A DNA stretch of 28,710 nt from a virus: positions 1 to 28,710 of IMG/VR virus record IMGVR_UViG_3300021373_001072; one strand, written 5' to 3'. Below, piece by piece: positions 1-7,836 of the stretch; positions within the stretch are counted from its first letter, which is position 1, and the number at the start of each line of letters is the position of its first letter. The notes beneath the pieces are model-generated. The model was not told where the DNA came from. It saw only the letters and a program-made list of their open reading frames with translations, and ran no database searches. The position numbers were made by a program, and so were the translations under genes.

Positions 1-1
1 A

Positions 2-246
2 AGGGCAAATACAGATTTTGATACTAGACTTGCAACTAAGTCTACAACTGATTTAGCAGAAGGCACTAATTTATACTATACATCTGCTAGATTTGATTCA
101 GCTTTTACATCTAAAGATACAGATGATTTAAGTGAAGGGTCAACTAATTTATATTACACAACTGCAAGATTTGATTCTGCATTTGGTAATAAAACAACTT
201 CTGATTTAACAGAAGGCACTAATTTATACTATACAGATACAAGAGC
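2..246 (+). repeat. Fiber short-repeat block 1 (DLxEGxNLYYT modules)
   Basis: About three complete modules of 22-23 codons encode variants of TTDLAEGTNLYYTSARFDSA. The same module returns in block 2 at 800-1087. The copies differ at many third codon positions, so they are diverged protein repeats and not a recent tandem duplication. Confidence 0.8.
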
Positions 247-3200
247 AAATTCAGCTATAGATGCAAGAGTTACTAAAGCATTTGTTGATGCATTAGGAAT
301 ACAAGCATCAAGCGTAGATGCTAATTCAGTTGCATTAGGAACTGATACTACAGGTAACTATGTTGCAACGATAACAGGAACAGCTAATAAGATTTCAGTG
401 TCAGGAAGTGGTAGTGAGTCTGCTGATATAACACTATCGCTACCTGATGATGTTCAGATTGCATCTGATTTAACAGTAGCAGGTAATTTAACAGTTAATG
501 GTACTCTTACATCTCTTGATACCACTAACTTAGATATAGAAGATAACTTATTCCAGCTTAATGCAGGATTAACAGGATCACCAGTAAACGATTCAGGTAT
601 GTTGATCAATAGAGGTACTGCTGATAATGGTATCTTTATGTGGGATGAATCAGTTGATAAATTCACATTAGGATTAACAACAGCAGATGGCAGTGCTACA
701 GGTAATATTACTCTTAATTCACTTGGTACTTTAGTTGCTAATATAGAAGGTGATGTTACTGGAGCAGTTACAGGTACAGTTTCTAGCTTATCTAATCACG
801 ATACTGATGATTTAGCTGAAGGTTCTAACCTTTACTATACGCAAGCAAGATTTGATTCTGCTTTTACATCTAAGTCTACAAGTGATCTATCTGAAGGATC
901 AAACCTTTATTATACAGATGCAAGATTTGATACAAGACTTGGAACAAAAGATACTGACGATCTATCTGAAGGATCAAGCAATCTTTACTATACAACAGCT
1001 AGATTTGATTCTGCTTTTGGTGGTAAATCTACATCAGATTTATCAGAAGGCTCTAACCTTTATTACACTGATGCAAGAGTACAAGCTGTTTCTATTAATA
1101 ATGTTGTAGAAGATACAACTCCTCAGCTTGGTGGTGACTTAGCATCTAATGGTAATGACATCTTATTTGCTGATAACGACAAAGCTATCTTTGGAGCAGG
1201 TTCAGATTTACAGATTTATCATGATGGTAGTAATAGTTATATTAGCGACCAAGGCACAGGAAATTTAAGAATTCTTGGAGACGAGGTTCTTATAGCAAAT
1301 GCGGCAAATAACGAATTCAAAGCTGTATTTAATTCTAATGGTGCAGCAACTCTTTACTATGATAGTGCAGCTAAAATATCCACAACCTTAACAGGCATAG
1401 ACGTAACAGGTACAGTAACTGCTGATGGTTTGACTGTTGATGGGACAAGTTCTGCTTTAGTTGCAAGTATAGAAAATGATAGTACTGATGCAGGTTCAGG
1501 TGGTTTAAAAGTAAATACTGCAAGTACAAGTTCTTCCACAATTCCTTTTTATGTTCGTTCTAATAATTTAAACAGATTTAGAGTAAGTGGAAATGGAGAC
1601 ATCTCCTTCTACGAAGATACAGGTACAACAGCTAAGTTCTTTTGGGATGCAAGTGCTGAATCGCTTGGAATTGGGACGACTAGTCCTGCTGCAAATACTG
1701 TGCATATTGCTTCAAATACAAATACAACAGGTTTAAAATTACAAAATACTGCTACCTCAGGTAGAACTTATCAATTAATGGCACATGGCGGTGGGTCGTC
1801 TTTAGCAAGTAAATTATCTATTTATGATGAAACTGCTGGTACACATCGTTTAATCATAGACTCATCAGGCAACGTTGGAATTGGAGCTACCTCCGTTTCT
1901 AACCCTAATGGCTACGGCTCTGTTTTAAATATTGAAGGCTATGCTCCTGCTTTAGTTTTAAGCGAAGACACTGGGCGTGACTACACCATTGGTGTTAATG
2001 GAAATAATCTTAATATCTTTAACGAAACTACCAATGTGCTGACCATTGCCGACAGCGGCAATGTTGGAATTGGAACGACTAGTCCTTCAGCACCTTTAAA
2101 TATTTCTGCTACTTATTCTTCTAATACAACTGAACAATTTAGAATACAAGATAATACAGGTGGTAAATTAGATTTCTTTGGATATGCAAATGGTGGAAAA
2201 GGCATACAAGCATACGCAGATGATGGCTCAACATTTTATAACTTAAATTTACAACCTTTAGGTGGCAACGTTGGAATTGGAACTGATTCACCAATCGCCA
2301 ATTTACAAATTTTAAAAGCAAGTACAGATGCTACTTTTAGAATAGATAGAAGTGGTACAGGTGCTTCAGCTTTACTATTTACTTGTGCTAATGGTGAGAC
2401 ATCAATATCTTCAACAAAAGGCGGTCAAGATTTAATTTTAAAAACACAAAATATTGAAGCAGCCAGAATAGACTCAGCAGGCAACGTTGGAATTGGAACG
2501 ACTAGTCCTGCTGCAAGTTTAGAAATAAATAAAGGTAGTGCAGGTGAATATTTACGAGCTGGTGGTTATTCATCAAACGCACGTTCATTGGTTTTTACAA
2601 GTTCAACATCAAGTGGTGGTAGTGCTAGTGCATTACATACTATAAAAGCTAATAGTACTGCTGGTGAAATTGCTTTTGCGAATGGTGATGGCACTATTAT
2701 GTATCTTAAAGATGGCGGCAATGTTGGAATTGGAACGACTAGTCCAGTAGATAAATTACAAATTACTACATCAGGTTCTGGTAATCCTTATATAGGATTT
2801 GACCATACTGGTGATAATCCATATATGGAAATGCAAAGATGGTCAGGTACAGCATCTAATTATTTTGGAACTAGAATTAAAAGCTATCAAGGAGAATTAG
2901 CTTTTGAAACTACAGGTTCAAGTCCAGCAGCAGTCGGCTCACAAACTTTTAGTGAAGCCATGCGTATTACTAGCGTAGGGGCAATTGAAACTAGTACAAC
3001 AGAAGCTAAGTGTTTACAACTAAACTCAACACACACCAATGGTCCCTATCTTAGTTTTCAAGAAAGTGGGTCTGCTAAATTTTATATTGGAAAAAGAAGT
3101 GCTGTATCAGGCAATTCAGGATTAGGGTATGATTTTTATGCTGCTGGTAACTATGGACTATCTTTTTATGCCAACGCAGGTAGAGCAATGGACATTGCTA

Positions 3201-3796
3201 CTACAGGCAACTTGTTGGTAGGTAATACTTATGATGCTTTTAATGCTAGAGCAAATATATATGCATCAGGTAGTGGTACTAGCACAATTACACTTAATCT
3301 TTGGAATGGTGGTGGTTCAGGATGTATATATGAACGATATGTTAATTCTGGTGGTTCAGCTATTGGTTCAATTACCCAAAATGGAGCAAGTGCAGTATCT
3401 TTCAACACATCTTCAGACTACAGATTAAAAGAAAATGTAGATTATGACTTTAATGCTCTTGATAGAGTTGCACAATTAAAACCAGCTAGATTTAATTTTA
3501 TAGCTGATGCAGATAGAACAGTTGATGGTTTCTTAGCACACGAAGTACAAGATATAGTCCCTGAAGCTATTACTGGTGAAAAAGATGGTGTTAGAGAAGA
3601 AGAATATGAAGTAACTCCAGCAGTATTAGATGATGATGGTAATGTTGTTACTGAAGCTGAAATGGGGACAAGAGAAGTACCTGAATATCAAGGCATTGAC
3701 CAAAGCAAACTTGTACCTCTTTTAACTAAAGCTATACAAGAACAACAAGAACTTATAAATAATTTAACAGCTAGGATAGAACAGCTAGAAAATTAG
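2..3796 (+). CDS. Tail fiber with C-terminal S74-type intramolecular chaperone (5' partial)
   Basis: The frame is open from base 2, so the gene starts outside the window; a GTG at 398 is only an internal valine codon. About 1,264 residues are visible. Order: repeats of the DLSEGxNLYYTxARFD type (2 to about 246 and 800-1087), beta-rich fiber sequence with IYHDGSNSYI, then repeated GNVGIGTTSP motifs (about 1667-2745), and a C-terminal intramolecular chaperone/auto-processing domain (Peptidase S74 family). The chaperone begins near SSDYRLKEN; the Ser codon at 3413 and the Lys codon at 3428 match the known Ser-Lys processing dyad. The C-terminal end (LTKAIQEQQELINNL) looks like the usual coiled coil. 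In this family the chaperone drives trimerisation and then cleaves itself off. The role is host adhesion; the receptor is unknown. Confidence 0.9.
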   Translation, partial: RANTDFDTRLATKSTTDLAEGTNLYYTSARFDSAFTSKDTDDLSEGSTNLYYTTARFDSAFGNKTTSDLTEGTNLYYTDTRANSAIDARVTKAFVDALGIQASSVDANSVALGTDTTGNYVATITGTANKISVSGSGSESADITLSLPDDVQIASDLTVAGNLTVNGTLTSLDTTNLDIEDNLFQLNAGLTGSPVNDSGMLINRGTADNGIFMWDESVDKFTLGLTTADGSATGNITLNSLGTLVANIEGDVTGAVTGTVSSLSNHDTDDLAEGSNLYYTQARFDSAFTSKSTSDLSEGSNLYYTDARFDTRLGTKDTDDLSEGSSNLYYTTARFDSAFGGKSTSDLSEGSNLYYTDARVQAVSINNVVEDTTPQLGGDLASNGNDILFADNDKAIFGAGSDLQIYHDGSNSYISDQGTGNLRILGDEVLIANAANNEFKAVFNSNGAATLYYDSAAKISTTLTGIDVTGTVTADGLTVDGTSSALVASIENDSTDAGSGGLKVNTASTSSSTIPFYVRSNNLNRFRVSGNGDISFYEDTGTTAKFFWDASAESLGIGTTSPAANTVHIASNTNTTGLKLQNTATSGRTYQLMAHGGGSSLASKLSIYDETAGTHRLIIDSSGNVGIGATSVSNPNGYGSVLNIEGYAPALVLSEDTGRDYTIGVNGNNLNIFNETTNVLTIADSGNVGIGTTSPSAPLNISATYSSNTTEQFRIQDNTGGKLDFFGYANGGKGIQAYADDGSTFYNLNLQPLGGNVGIGTDSPIANLQILKASTDATFRIDRSGTGASALLFTCANGETSISSTKGGQDLILKTQNIEAARIDSAGNVGIGTTSPAASLEINKGSAGEYLRAGGYSSNARSLVFTSSTSSGGSASALHTIKANSTAGEIAFANGDGTIMYLKDGGNVGIGTTSPVDKLQITTSGSGNPYIGFDHTGDNPYMEMQRWSGTASNYFGTRIKSYQGELAFETTGSSPAAVGSQTFSEAMRITSVGAIETSTTEAKCLQLNSTHTNGPYLSFQESGSAKFYIGKRSAVSGNSGLGYDFYAAGNYGLSFYANAGRAMDIATTGNLLVGNTYDAFNARANIYASGSGTSTITLNLWNGGGSGCIYERYVNSGGSAIGSITQNGASAVSFNTSSDYRLKENVDYDFNALDRVAQLKPARFNFIADADRTVDGFLAHEVQDIVPEAITGEKDGVREEEYEVTPAVLDDDGNVVTEAEMGTREVPEYQGIDQSKLVPLLTKAIQEQQELINNLTARIEQLEN
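800..1087 (+). repeat. Fiber short-repeat block 2 (DLSEGSNLYYT modules)
   Basis: Four consecutive modules of about 23 codons, each beginning DTDDL or STSDL and ending ARFD or ARVQ. They are homologous to the modules at 2-246. This kind of repeat is common in marine phage fibers and probably forms the shaft; that role is inference. Confidence 0.8.
1667..2745 (+). repeat. Four dispersed 20-nt repeats encoding GIGTTSP
   Basis: GGAATTGGAACGACTAGTCC occurs at 2066-2085, 2489-2508 and 2726-2745, and with one mismatch at 1667-1686. Shorter GGCAAYGTTGGAATTGGA parts occur near 1869 and 2265. The protein motif is GIGTTSP, but codon choice is the same in every copy, unlike the surrounding sequence. Confidence 0.85.
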
Positions 3797-3834
3797 TATA
3801 TAATTTAATTTTAAATAACTTATAGGAGAGTTAA

Positions 3835-4095
3835 ATGAGTAAAGAAGAAAATAAAATGGAAAACCAAGAACCAGTAGTAATCACATTTAATAACGTAGAG
3901 TACAGAGCTTCTGATTTAAACGAAGAGCAAATGGCACTTGCTGCCAAATTAAATGTTGCTGGTAAAAAACTAGCTAGACTTCAAGAGCATTATGATGATT
4001 ATGTGATCACTAACGAATATAAAAACTTAGTGATTGAATCATTTGATAGAGCTATCAATGCTGAAGAAGAAGTTGAGGTAGTAGAGGAAGAATAA
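3835..4095 (+). CDS. Hypothetical acidic protein, 86 aa, downstream of the fiber
   Basis: A strong AGGAG at 3824-3828 lies 6 nt before the ATG. The product has a small beta-type start (VVITFNNVEYRASDLNEEQ), a helical middle, and a very acidic C-terminus (EEEVEVVEEE). The N-terminal phrase 'xxNNVEYxxSDLxxEQ' resembles small phage proteins that follow structural genes in marine phages, but I cannot assign a function. The stop codon overlaps the next start as TAATG, so it is translationally coupled to the lysis-type gene that follows. Confidence 0.75.
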   Translation: MSKEENKMENQEPVVITFNNVEYRASDLNEEQMALAAKLNVAGKKLARLQEHYDDYVITNEYKNLVIESFDRAINAEEEVEVVEEE

Positions 4096-4295
4096 TGCCA
4101 GCTAGAAAGACAGCCAACGATGTACATTCTGATCTAAGAGTTCATGAAAAAATGTGCGAAGAAAGGTGGAAAACTATTTATAAAAAAACCGATGATCTAC
4201 AATCATCAATAAATGGTATGAGACTTTGGTTAGTGGGTGGTCTTACAACAATTATAGCTTCTTTAATTACTATTATTGTTAGAGGTTTACTTTAA
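4095..4295 (+). CDS. XhlA-like small membrane protein of the lysis cassette
   Basis: 66 aa. A charged N-terminal half with a short helical stretch (VHEKMCEERWKTIYKKTDDLQ) is followed by one transmembrane segment at about residues 43-64 (LWLVGGLTTIIASLITIIVRG). This layout matches hemolysin XhlA-type phage proteins that accompany holin and endolysin genes. It overlaps the upstream gene by one base (TAATG) and precedes the 3-TM holin. It probably helps membrane permeabilisation at lysis; the family match is by layout and motif, not by search. Confidence 0.65.
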   Translation: MPARKTANDVHSDLRVHEKMCEERWKTIYKKTDDLQSSINGMRLWLVGGLTTIIASLITIIVRGLL

Positions 4296-4308
4296 CAAAA
4301 AACTATAT

Positions 4309-4680
4309 ATGATAGACAAACTTATTAAGCCCGTAGGCGATATTTTAGATAAATTTGTTGCTGATAAAGATTTAAAAACTAAATTATCGCATGAGCTTGA
4401 AAAAGAAATTATTTCGTTAAACAAAGCACAATTAGAAGTTAATAAAGTTGAAGCACAACACAATAATATATTTGTTTCAGGCTGGCGCCCATTTATTGGT
4501 TGGTGTTGCGGTCTATCACTCGCTTATCATTTTATCTTAGAACCTGTTATACAATATATTCTTATTGTTAACGGTATTCAATATGATACACCTGAATTTG
4601 ATTTTAGCCAGTTATCTACAATCGTTATGGCCATGCTCGGCATGTCAACACTTCGCACATACGAAAAAACAAAAAAGTAA
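4309..4680 (+). CDS. Holin, 3-TM gene-transfer-agent type
   Basis: From the ATG at 4309 the protein has 123 aa (MIDKLIKPVG...). The N-terminal 60 residues are amphipathic and helical. Then follows GWRPFIGWCCGLSLAYHFIL, a second hydrophobic stretch (PVIQYILIVNGI), and the C-terminal signature MLGMSTLRTYEKTKK. The GWRP-IGW and GxxTLRTYEK motifs are typical of the 3-TM holins seen in alphaproteobacterial phages and gene transfer agents. It forms inner-membrane lesions that release the endolysin. A TTG at 4276 would lengthen it by 11 residues into the previous gene. Neither start has a good Shine-Dalgarno; I prefer the ATG. Confidence 0.85.
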   Translation: MIDKLIKPVGDILDKFVADKDLKTKLSHELEKEIISLNKAQLEVNKVEAQHNNIFVSGWRPFIGWCCGLSLAYHFILEPVIQYILIVNGIQYDTPEFDFSQLSTIVMAMLGMSTLRTYEKTKK

Positions 4681-4681
4681 A

Positions 4682-5128
4682 ATGAAAGATCTTGTAAAAG
4701 AACGGTTAATACAATGGGAAGCATTAGTATTAAAGCCGTACGAATGCTCACAAGGTTACACAACAATTGGTGTTGGAAGAAATCTTGAAACAAACGGCAT
4801 ATCAAAAGATGAGGCTATGTATCTTTTAGATAATGATATAGATAGCGTAATAAAAAAATTAGATAAGCACTGGCCAGTATGGGCTACATTTCCAGAAGAA
4901 GCTAAGGCTATTATTATGGATTTAGTATTTAATATGGGAATAAACACATGGCTTTCATTTCGAAAAACCAGAGCTTATATGGAATTAGGAGAATGGGAAA
5001 AAGCGGGTAAAGAATTATTAAATTCTAAATATGCACAACAAGTTGGAAGACGTGCAATATTTAATTCAGAAGAGTTAAAAAAATGCCAACAAAAAGTTCA
5101 GACGAGCACCAGCGAAACTCTAGAGTAG
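4682..5128 (+). CDS. Endolysin, GH24 (T4-lysozyme-type) muramidase
   Basis: 148 aa from the ATG at 4682, one base after the holin stop. Hydrolyses the MurNAc-GlcNAc bond of peptidoglycan. The catalytic region reads WEALVLKPYECSQGYTTIGVG: Glu13, Cys22 and Thr28 fit the GH24 spacing E-8-(D/C)-5-T, with Cys where T4 lysozyme has Asp20. Later motifs (AIIMDLVFNMG, FNSEELKKC) also fit the family. There is no N-terminal signal-anchor segment, so export should depend on the holin next door. The last 46 bases overlap the next gene in another frame. A longer reading from 4565 would run through the holin gene and is not supported. Confidence 0.92.
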   Translation: MKDLVKERLIQWEALVLKPYECSQGYTTIGVGRNLETNGISKDEAMYLLDNDIDSVIKKLDKHWPVWATFPEEAKAIIMDLVFNMGINTWLSFRKTRAYMELGEWEKAGKELLNSKYAQQVGRRAIFNSEELKKCQQKVQTSTSETLE

Positions 5129-5535
5129 GAGCATTTGCTGAATCACTAGTACAGACTTTCTTGCTGGAATACTGCGACTTCTGTTTTCCATGTCAAGATA
5201 AACACCCAGCAGATTTAGTATGCGAGCTTGGACCCGCTATGTATACTGTTCAAGTTAAAGCTAGGAGCAAAACGCCGGAAGGTAAATATGTTTTTGTTTC
5301 TGATAATTCAAGAAATCAAAGCGAGATATATAAAAACTATCATTGTGATATTTTAGCTTTTGTATTTATGCCTGAAAAAAGAATTTTATTTAAAGCTAAT
5401 TCTAGCTCGCAAACATACTTTACTTTTGATCAAAAAATATTTAATGATAAATTAGAAATAGATTCGTTTCATGAAACATTAAAAACTTTATCTGAAGTTC
5501 CAGTCGTCCGACCGATTATAAATGAGGCTGATTAA
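5083..5535 (+). CDS. PD-(D/E)XK superfamily protein
   Basis: 150 aa. The N-terminus (GAFAESLVQTFLLE) supplies the first-helix acidic residue Glu20. HPADLVCELG carries Asp44, and MYTVQVKAR gives Gln57-x-Lys59 on the second core strand. This D...(E/Q)xK arrangement is the nuclease core of the PD-(D/E)XK fold, with Gln replacing the usual Glu. Structure-specific or nicking endonuclease is likely; the substrate is unknown. It overlaps the endolysin by 46 bp and has AGAAGAG before its ATG. Most of these genes lie in replication modules, so its place after lysis is unusual. Confidence 0.65.
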   Translation: MPTKSSDEHQRNSRVGAFAESLVQTFLLEYCDFCFPCQDKHPADLVCELGPAMYTVQVKARSKTPEGKYVFVSDNSRNQSEIYKNYHCDILAFVFMPEKRILFKANSSSQTYFTFDQKIFNDKLEIDSFHETLKTLSEVPVVRPIINEAD

Positions 5536-5585
5536 AAATTATGGAGATATTGAGTAAGGAGTAGTATTATTTTATTATCAGCCTC
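5524..5585 (+). other. 9-bp inverted repeat spanning the end of the preceding gene
   Basis: GAGGCTGAT (5524-5532) and ATCAGCCTC (5577-5585) are perfect complements separated by 44 nt. The left arm includes the last codons of the upstream gene. No long U-run follows, so it is a weak terminator candidate; it could also be an operator pair or an RNA structure before the early promoter. Confidence 0.35.
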
Positions 5586-5631
5586 TTAATTATTCTACTT
5601 TAAACGCTCTTAAGATTATACGAATAAATAC

Positions 5632-5672
5632 ATATAAAAAGGTATACAATTATATATATCCTCAGTATAATT
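5632..5672 (+). promoter_or_regulatory. Putative early promoter A (AAAAAGGTATAC + TATAAT)
   Basis: ATATAAAAAGGTATAC (5632-5647) is followed by an A/T-only stretch and TATAAT (5666-5671). TATACA at 5643-5648 gives a 17-bp spacing but is a poor -35. The same block, at nearly the same spacing, occurs at 15320-15358 before the nucleotide-metabolism cassette. It precedes a long co-directional run of small early genes. Confidence 0.6.
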
Positions 5673-5707
5673 TATTTATGTTAAATAAAATTAAGGAGTT
5701 AAATAAC

Positions 5708-5926
5708 ATGACGCATAAAAAAGAAATATATAAGAAAGCTACTAAATATAACCCAGCAGTCTATAAATACAGAGGATTTAAAATAGACTCACATTGGGAT
5801 TGTGGTAGAAATCATTGGACTGGTTCTTGTATTAGCCCATTAATAAGATTTGGTGGCTGGGGTCACACTATAAAAGACGTGCAAGAAAAAATCGATAACT
5901 ATCTTGATAACGAAGGGAGTAAATAA
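5708..5926 (+). CDS. Hypothetical early protein, 72 aa
   Basis: AAGGAG lies 9 nt before the ATG at 5708, so I choose that start over the ATG at 5678. The protein begins MTHKKEIYKKATKYNPAVYK and is basic. It has a compact middle rich in Trp, Gly and Cys (HWDCGRNHWTGSC, FGGWGHT) and a C-terminal helix (IKDVQEKIDNYLDN). It ends like small phage proteins in which a short beta domain precedes an amphipathic helix, but I do not recognise the family. It is the first gene after promoter A. The stop overlaps the next start (TAATG). Confidence 0.75.
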   Translation: MTHKKEIYKKATKYNPAVYKYRGFKIDSHWDCGRNHWTGSCISPLIRFGGWGHTIKDVQEKIDNYLDNEGSK

Positions 5927-6066
5927 TGAAATACACATTACAAGTTAAATATGATTATGGCTGGATAACAGCTTTAGTAACTAGAAGTTTAGATCTTATG
6001 GCTGTTAAAAAAGTACGGTTAGAACAAGACGGCCATAAAACCAGAGTAATAAGGGAGGCAGTGTAA
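5926..6066 (+). CDS. Hypothetical protein, 46 aa
   Basis: A short reading frame encoding MKYTLQVKYDYGWITALVTR and a basic C-terminus (KTRVIREAV). GGGAG sits about 7 nt upstream. It is joined to both neighbours by TAATG overlaps, which is the main reason to call it real. The alternating hydrophobic pattern suggests a small beta sheet. Function unknown. Confidence 0.6.
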   Translation: MKYTLQVKYDYGWITALVTRSLDLMAVKKVRLEQDGHKTRVIREAV

Positions 6067-6212
6067 TGTCAATTAAAGAAGAACTTAAAAATCAAATTAA
6101 AATTCGTGAAGCTATGAATAAAAAATGGGGCGGCTCAGTTTTTACTGAAAAAGAAATTAAAGAAATAAAACAAAAGCTAAAAGAAATATTTGGTGAGGAG
6201 CGAATGAAATGA
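6066..6212 (+). CDS. Hypothetical basic helical protein, 48 aa
   Basis: GGGAGG at 6053-6058 lies 7 nt before the ATG. The product is lysine/glutamate-rich and almost wholly helical (MSIKEELKNQIKIREAMNKK, then TEKEIKEIKQKLKEIF). It resembles a short coiled-coil or helical hairpin. It overlaps the next gene by 4 bp (ATGA). Function unknown. Confidence 0.65.
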   Translation: MSIKEELKNQIKIREAMNKKWGGSVFTEKEIKEIKQKLKEIFGEERMK

Positions 6213-6304
6213 TAGATATACAATTACTACTAGTATTAATCTTTATGGCATTTTGTTTATATGCAGCAGCTTTAATTATTAACGATAGGGACAATAAAAA
6301 ATGA
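6209..6304 (+). CDS. Single-TM micropeptide, 31 aa
   Basis: GAGGAG at 6195-6200 lies 8 nt before the ATG. The peptide is one hydrophobic segment (LLLVLIFMAFCLYAAALII) with an acidic N-terminus and a charged C-terminus (NDRDNKK), so it should insert in the inner membrane. ATGA overlaps on both sides support translation. Such early membrane peptides can alter host membrane functions or superinfection; that role is conjecture. Confidence 0.6.
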   Translation: MIDIQLLLVLIFMAFCLYAAALIINDRDNKK

Positions 6305-6477
6305 ACGTAACATTTAATTTATTAGGAGGCGGGCAATTACATATTCCAGCTAGGTCAATCAGCGGCTTTTATAAAGATCAATATACAAGCGAGGTTATAG
6401 TTGAAGTTGGAGACCAAGAATATAAAGTAAGGGATTCATTAGATGAAATTAAATATATTTTAGGCATAGCAAGATGA
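6301..6477 (+). CDS. Hypothetical protein, 58 aa
   Basis: Begins MNVTFNLLGGGQLHIPARSI and continues with an alternating beta pattern (EVIVEVGDQEYKVRDSLDEI), ending in a short helix. It is linked to both neighbours by ATGA overlaps. The pattern suggests a small barrel-like beta fold. No family recognised. Confidence 0.65.
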   Translation: MNVTFNLLGGGQLHIPARSISGFYKDQYTSEVIVEVGDQEYKVRDSLDEIKYILGIAR

Positions 6478-6680
6478 ACAAATTAAACTTGAGCCAAAGA
6501 AAACTAAACAAGCAAGAGGTAGAATTTTTAATATGGTTTTTATCTATAAGTCACGAAAATCCAATTGAAAATCCTATTGAAAATACTGTATTCAGTTATG
6601 ATGATGTGCCTCACTCGGCCGTGCAATTTAAGAACTTATTTACAAAACTAAAAGCAATACAAAAATCTTATATATCATGA
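6474..6680 (+). CDS. Hypothetical protein, 68 aa, with ENPI tandem repeat
   Basis: Begins MNKLNLSQRKLNKQEVEFLI, with helices at both ends and a central ENPIENPIEN. The latter comes from a 12-nt tandem repeat at 6555-6587 and may vary in copy number. ATGA overlaps join it to the genes on either side. Function unknown. Confidence 0.65.
   Translation: MNKLNLSQRKLNKQEVEFLIWFLSISHENPIENPIENTVFSYDDVPHSAVQFKNLFTKLKAIQKSYIS
6555..6587 (+). repeat. 12-nt tandem repeat inside a small early gene
   Basis: GAAAATCCAATT (6555-6566), GAAAATCCTATT (6567-6578) and a partial third unit GAAAATACT (6579-6587). It keeps the frame and encodes repeated ENPI. Confidence 0.7.
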
Positions 6681-6904
6681 TACCTATAGAAGACATAGCA
6701 AAAATTACAGAATGGTCTAATAGAATTAAATTACTTGAAATTAATAACTGGGGCGATCATAAATACACAAAAATTATTTATAACGACGGAACTATAAAAG
6801 TTACTGATCGATATATTGGAAAAGATCATGAAACACATATTTATCCTTCAGATCTTTCATTACAAGAATTAGCGGATTTATATTATAGGAGAAATACATG
6901 GTAG
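6677..6904 (+). CDS. Hypothetical protein, 75 aa
   Basis: Starts within the previous stop (ATGA). Sequence has an N-terminal helix (IEDIAKITEWSNRIKLLE), a beta-rich centre (KYTKIIYNDGTIKVTDRY) and a C-terminal helix (LSLQELADLYYRRNTW). It overlaps the YqaJ-type exonuclease start by 7 bp, so it probably belongs to the recombination/replication unit. No family recognised. Confidence 0.7.
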   Translation: MIPIEDIAKITEWSNRIKLLEINNWGDHKYTKIIYNDGTIKVTDRYIGKDHETHIYPSDLSLQELADLYYRRNTW

Positions 6905-7836
6905 GTAAAAAAACACGATACGATCAAGCTAGCTGTTCAACGCTGCCTTATATAAAAGGTATAAGTCAATATCAATCAAGAAACCAATGGCTTGATGTTG
7001 CTATTAAAGCCAGTGAAGGGGAACTGCCAAAACAAACTCCCCAGCTCATGCTTCAACGTATGGGCGATTTATTAGAACCAGTTTTATGTGAAGAGGCTAA
7101 AAATATACTTGGTCTTGAAAGTGTAAAAGTAGACTACGAAGAGCCTGTCCATCATCCGATACTCCCTCTATCAGGCTCTTTGGACGCTACTGGTATAGCA
7201 AAAGGATTAACATTTAAAAATGGAGAACATGATCATATTATTATTCCAGAACAAGAAACAATAGTATTAGATGGGCCAGGTGTTATTGAATGTAAGGCTA
7301 CACGTAATGCACCTACAAATGAGCTAGAAGAATGGCGAGGCGTATTGCAAGCTAAAGGTTTAATGGAATGTACCGGCTATGGCTGGGCAGCCGTTATTGT
7401 GCTTTGGCAATCTACAGATTTCAGAATTTATTTATATTCAAGAAAACCAGAATTTAGTGGAGTATTATCAGCTCTTGTATTAGACTTTGATTATAGAGTT
7501 AAAAATAAAGAATATTATCCACCATCTTCAACTGATGATGCTAATGTTGTATACAAAAATGTTAATAAAGATATAATAACTTTAGGTCGTAGTGCTGATA
7601 TGTATTGCGAAGAAATACTTCAAAAGAAGCAGCATATAAAAGAATTAACAGAAGATATTAATGATCTTGAATTAAAACTTAAAAAACAAATTCAAGATGC
7701 TGATGGAGGTCAAACAAATCAACATACAATAATGTGGCCGATGATAAACTATAAAGCACAACCAGAAAAAGTAACTCCAGCTAAAGAAGCAAGGAGTGTA
7801 AGATCAAAAACATTAAGGATAAAACAACATGGATGA
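6898..7836 (+). CDS. YqaJ-type viral exonuclease/recombinase
   Basis: 312 aa. A PD-(D/E)XK nuclease of the RecB/YqaJ kind, expected to resect double-strand ends for phage recombination. Visible core: Glu60 in MGDLLEPVL, Asp96 in LSGSLDATG, Glu131-x-Lys133 in GVIECKAT, and the family Gln151 in LQAKGLMECTG, followed by a hydrophobic strand (AAVIVLW). The C-terminal third contains a long charged helix (about residues 235-270) and a basic tail. AGGAG at 6887-6891 lies 6 nt before the ATG. Lambda Exo normally works with an annealing protein; none is obvious here, though the SSB-like gene at 8814 might take part. Confidence 0.85.
   Translation: MVGKKTRYDQASCSTLPYIKGISQYQSRNQWLDVAIKASEGELPKQTPQLMLQRMGDLLEPVLCEEAKNILGLESVKVDYEEPVHHPILPLSGSLDATGIAKGLTFKNGEHDHIIIPEQETIVLDGPGVIECKATRNAPTNELEEWRGVLQAKGLMECTGYGWAAVIVLWQSTDFRIYLYSRKPEFSGVLSALVLDFDYRVKNKEYYPPSSTDDANVVYKNVNKDIITLGRSADMYCEEILQKKQHIKELTEDINDLELKLKKQIQDADGGQTNQHTIMWPMINYKAQPEKVTPAKEARSVRSKTLRIKQHG

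Noticed and set aside
398-400. GTG start for the tail fiber
   Set aside because: The same frame is open and clearly homologous upstream to base 2, so this is an internal Val codon.
2-1087. CRISPR-like repeat appearance in the fiber gene
   Set aside because: Repeats are in-frame coding modules with no unique spacers of constant size and no cas gene.
852-1109. 85-codon + frame in the fiber repeats
   Set aside because: It is the +1 shadow of the DLSEGSNLYYT repeats; the periodic composition keeps stops away.
4565-4681. Longer N-terminus for the endolysin
   Set aside because: It would run through the holin coding end; the ATG at 4682 gives the normal GH24 start and spacing to Glu13.
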